Positions 8,971 to 11,188 of a DNA stretch of 11,188 nucleotides are shown here, one piece after another. The notes under the pieces are model-generated. The model saw only the letters and a list, made by a program, of their open reading frames with translations. It made no database searches and was not told the DNA's origin. The DNA is from Clavulina sp. PMI_390 (lineage: Eukaryota > Basidiomycota > Agaricomycetes > Cantharellales > Hydnaceae). The stretch spans positions 1 through 11,188 of the forward strand of contig WIDE01000309.1 of the NCBI GenBank assembly GCA_015039315.1, written 5' to 3'. The stretch's first letter is position 1. Every line of letters starts with the position of its first letter. The position numbers and the translations under genes are program-made.

Positions 8971-9368
8971 TCGGGCTCACGAAGCTTCTGAAGGATGCAT
9001 CGAAAGTTTGGAGTGATTCCTGCCGCGTCGCAACGTTGCTTGTAAAGCGGCCAATGGAATCTGTCTGAATTGTCAGCGTTATACGCGAGAAGCGATGCAT
9101 TATAAACCTTCTAATATGTGTCCTTTGAGTTGTGACGTTGCCTGTCATCCAGGCGGGCTTACGATCGATCCTTATTGAACTGCATCAGTCATACATTGTG
9201 GCCAAAAAGAAAGAGAAAACAAGTAGGGACTCACGAACAGCCTTCGCAGATATGGCCCCGCTGAACCACACGAGTGGTAGGATCTGTTCGCGATGATTCA
9301 CGGAAAATGAGTCGAACGTCGCGCGTGCGTTCTGTTTTCCGCTCCCAAATAAGAGGTGGGGGCAGATC
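8971..9368 (-). other. BED zinc-finger region of the transposase (three exons)
   Basis: Exons 9235-9368, 9108-9179 and 8971-9060 join to give RDVRLIFRESSRTDPTTRVV, then GHICEGC, KPAWMTGNVTTQRTHIRRFH and WPLYKQRCDAAGI. The ligand pattern is C-x2-C, 21 residues, H-x4-H, with the aromatic Trp between. It matches the DNA-binding BED finger fused to the N-terminus of many hAT transposases, which recognises the transposon ends. Each junction completes a split codon, supporting the intron calls at 9180-9234 (55 nt) and 9061-9107 (47 nt). Confidence 0.8.
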
Positions 9369-10044
9369 CTGGAGTATAAGATGTTACCAGTCAGATAGAA
9401 TCCAAATAGGATAGTAACACATACATTATCGTCCGCATCCTCGCTATCGCTGTCTGCCAACCAGAGACGTTTGGCTGGAGGGGCAGTTTTGGGAGGGTTA
9501 GCTGTGAGCCGATCAAATCAGCAGCAAGATCTGTAGCATCCGTCGTTTCTCCATTGTTGTTCTCCTTGTCAGCATCGCTAAGAATAATAAGATCATATTG
9601 AGGCTCAGTCGACTCCCCATCTGACGTCTCAGCAGCCTTTCGCTTCCAAGGAGCAGTAGGAGGATTGACCGGGGAAGGACTTTGACGACTAGCCAGAGCC
9701 TGGCGGATACGAGCTGATGTGGAGGATGACAACGAGACTCGAGCAGGGGCTGGCCGCTTAGAGCGGACACCCCCTCGCTTGGTTGCGCGAGGCTGGAGGG
9801 GTAACCACATGAGAGTCGATGCAGGCTTCTAAACGTAGAGGTTGAAAAAATAAAGAGGTAGAAAAAAAGGATTTCACAAACCTTGATATGCAAACCGGAC
9901 GAGTTGTCGCTGTCCTCCGTCTCAGCAAGGAGTGCAGCGGCTTTCGTAGTGAGTTTACAAATCTTTTGTGGGCGTTGATTCCCTGACTCCTCATTAGACA
10001 AGGGATTGGTAGATCCTACAAGTCGCATGTCAGACTCAAAAGCG

Positions 10045-10206
10045 TCAGCCATTCAAGGACATGGTTGAACACACATTAGAGAGTGAAGTTGGGAGAGGGT
10101 GCTTGCTAGATGGAGACCAGAACCAAGGAATCTCAGAGGCATCCTTGAGAGTCCCGTCAGCGTTCAAGGCTGGGGCATCTGGAGTCTGGGGGCGTGTGGT
10201 CGACAT
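10045..10206 (-). CDS. Short 53-codon frame: probable true N-terminus of the hAT transposase
   Basis: ATG at 10204-10206 opens a frame reading MSTTRPQTPDAPALNADG, then TLKDASEIPWFWSPSS, and ending in TGA at 10045-10047. From memory, LNxDGxxKDASxIxWxxS-type openings are typical of long fungal transposase-like proteins. The next ATG, at 10050-10052, is one frame over and leads into the rest of exon 1 (MADAFESDMRLVG). Either the upstream frame is the original start, separated by a one-base insertion, or it is an upstream ORF and translation starts at 10052. I favour the first because the protein-like composition runs up to the switch point. Confidence 0.55.
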   Translation of the reverse strand: MSTTRPQTPDAPALNADGTLKDASEIPWFWSPSSKHPLPTSLSNVCSTMSLNG

Positions 10207-10850
10207 GGGTTCACAGTTGGGGTTGGAGCGCTTCTCACTTCCTCTAGCACGAAGTATTTCTCATCTGCCGACTGCTGGCTAGTCTAACCAAATTTGTCTT
10301 ACAGCCTTGCCAATCATACCAACGATTTGGTAGATGCTCTGAGAATGGTTCATGCCGAGGTATCCAATGTCGGCAAGAGAGCATAAGTTCACAAATCTTA
10401 AAGAGAGAATAGATTCAACAGCTACTTAAAGACACTTCAAGGATTTCTGATCCAAATCCACTAAAAAGGTTAGATTGCAATGTACTGTTGCAAATTATCA
10501 GGAGGAATCAGACACAACAGATATTGCCCAATCATGACAGCAAGAGATTATACATAGTTCACTAAAGTCTAGGTCTTGATTTTCAGAGCAAGAATCAGAG
10601 AACCAAGCTAGTAGCCTCATTTTAGTTGTTTTGGTGACTAATATTCAAGCAGGACTTCTGGCATTCTGAGCACAATAAATGACGAGATAGATTGGATCAA
10701 GTTAGCTGCGCTTGTTGATAGCGGTGGAGAAATCTGAAACCACTGAAATTGAGGGAAATACTGATTATTTTCCCTATGCCACAAAACGTGATATCCGCTT
10801 CATGGAACGGCATTAGCATGCCCATCCTCAAAATAAACTGACTATTTCAC
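10207..10850 (-). other. hAT 5' leader and promoter region, no further gene seen
   Basis: This lies between the first transposase ATG and the subterminal repeats. No frame on either strand looks like a protein; the plus-strand frames overlapping 10061-10287 are complements of transposase exon 1 and its leader. The sequence is AT-rich towards 10400-10850. The promoter of the transposase should lie here on the minus strand, but I cannot point to a convincing TATA box or start site. Confidence 0.5.
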
Positions 10851-10855
10851 TATGG

Positions 10856-11003
10856 GAACGGTTCGGTTCGGTCAATGCCGGTTCACCCGGTTCAGAGCAG
10901 GTTCACCTATCACGCGAACGCAAGACCGAACCAATGTGGCAGGTCCGGTTTAGGTTCGGTTACAGCGGTTAGGTTCAGGTTCGGTTCCCGGTCCGGGACC
11001 TAA
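10856..11003. repeat. GGTTC-rich subterminal repeat region
   Basis: About a dozen GGTTC/GGTTCGGTTC motifs and complements (GAACC, GAACCG) are scattered over 150 bp, including GGTTCGGTTCGGT at about 10860-10872 and AGGTTCAGGTTCGGTTCCC at about 10971-10989. A short perfect palindrome, TCCCGGTCCGGGA, lies near 10986-10998. Clustered short motifs next to the end are typical of hAT transposase-binding regions; that role is inferred. Confidence 0.75.
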
Positions 11004-11028
11004 CCACGGCACCACTACTGGCCGTGGC
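11004..11028 (-). other. Predicted hAT terminus with flanking inverted repeat
   Basis: On the minus strand the element would begin CAGTAGTGGTGCCGTGG at 11020, matching the CAG start of many hAT inverted repeats. The eight bases outside (GCCGTGGC, 11021-11028) are the expected target duplication, but the second copy is not seen. CCACGGC (11004-11010) and GCCGTGG (11021-11027) form a 7-bp hairpin stem around the predicted border, which could be coincidence or part of the terminus. Confidence 0.4.
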
Positions 11029-11075
11029 GTGTTTTCTGCGAGAGCATGGTTGGCGCTCATTGTGTTGAATTCTAG

Positions 11076-11188
11076 TTGATAAGGCCAACGACGAGCTCAA
11101 AGAGAACCACCAGCACGACTTTTCAAAACATCAAAGTGGTATTACAGTGCTATATGCACGACGAGGAGCCGAGCAGTGGGCTAACAGG
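11076..11188 (+). CDS. Possible exon of an unidentified plus-strand gene (partial)
   Basis: After a TCTAG acceptor-like sequence at 11071-11075 the frame is open to the window edge (37 codons from 11078), reading DKANDELKENHQHDFSKHQ, then SGITVLYARRGAEQWANR. Composition is protein-like with varied hydrophilic residues. The family is not recognised. If real, the hAT element sits in the upstream intron or flank of this gene. It is too short to be sure. Confidence 0.3.
   Translation, partial: MIRPTTSSKRTTSTTFQNIKVVLQCYMHDEEPSSGLT

Larger units (their letters stand above)
6495..10206 (-). pseudogene. BED zinc-finger hAT transposase, 15-exon pseudogene
   Basis: Exons (minus strand): 9882-10206, 9425-9828, 9235-9368, 9108-9179, 8971-9060, 8816-8913, 8590-8745, 8302-8529, 8100-8245, 7884-8045, 7685-7828, 7494-7625, 7430-7443 plus 6739-6938 (split by a MITE), 6595-6677, 6495-6528. 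The intervening introns are 47-70 nt. The readable protein is about 807 residues: a disordered acidic N-terminus, a BED finger, LDRPAFRHVLMYMRP, an RNase H-like core with SFTFDSWTS and GWFTSDNALNND, then VRASPQARAFF, WVRTRWSFMF, FSSEHHNTVFRTFPILE, LDPTIKLEYIKRDW and SYYSELVEEGI. Lesions: +1 near 10053, -1 near 9500-9510, +1 in a T5 run (8885-8889), TAA at 7985-7987 and -1 near 7905-7917. Phases agree at every junction once these are allowed. The C-terminal hATC region is missing. When intact, the protein would cut and paste its own element. High confidence in family; individual exon edges moderate. Confidence 0.88.
6495..11020 (-). mobile_element. hAT-superfamily DNA transposon, 3' end lost or displaced by the LINE
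   Basis: The element reads right to left: a probable terminus with CAG at 11018-11020, a subterminal GGTTC-rich region, an untranslated leader and then a BED/hAT transposase gene ending abruptly at 6495 against the LINE poly(A). Family knowledge: hAT elements start with CA(G)-type terminal inverted repeats, make 8-bp target duplications and often carry clustered subterminal motifs. The left terminus is not found in the window, and I could not recognise the missing hATC dimerisation region left of the LINE. The right boundary is a prediction; the transposase identity is firm. Confidence 0.75.

Overview
The window looks like a transposon-rich accessory segment of a filamentous basidiomycete, probably an Agaricomycete. 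The evidence is short GT-AG introns of about 47-84 nt with CTAAT/CTGAC-like branch points, a fungal protein kinase with the HGDLHPGN form of the catalytic loop, a Tad-like LINE with long poly(A), and a BED/hAT transposase with many introns. A Rhizoctonia/Ceratobasidium-like source is an inference from general resemblance; no search was run.

Layout. (1) 1-1682, plus strand: the 3' part of a protein kinase gene, with two introns and three near-identical in-frame 150-bp repeats in its tail. (2) 1683 to about 3990: AT-rich intergenic DNA with no recognisable gene. (3) About 3990-4480: GC-richer DNA with scraps of open frame, possibly a decayed relic. (4) About 4488-6494, plus strand: a 5'-truncated, mutated non-LTR retrotransposon (reverse transcriptase, C-terminal zinc-knuckle domain, 3' UTR and a 16-A tail). 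(5) 6495 to about 11020, minus strand: a hAT-superfamily DNA transposon. Its transposase gene can be read as 15 exons, starting at 10206 or 10052 and cut inside exon 15 by the LINE poly(A). Exon 13 is interrupted by a 482-bp MITE with a 9-bp target duplication. (6) About 10860-11020: a GGTTC-rich subterminal region and probable hAT terminus. (7) 11076-11188: a possible exon of an unrelated plus-strand gene running off the window.

The main result is a nested transposon structure, most of it hidden because the transposase exons are too short and too mutated to appear as long open frames. The exon phases agree at all 14 junctions if four single-base frameshifts and one nonsense codon are allowed, so the copy is a recently working gene that is now dead. 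The only gene here likely to be functional is the kinase. I see no new multi-gene system; the interest lies in the nesting, the GC-AG introns, the in-exon MITE and the kinase repeat array.
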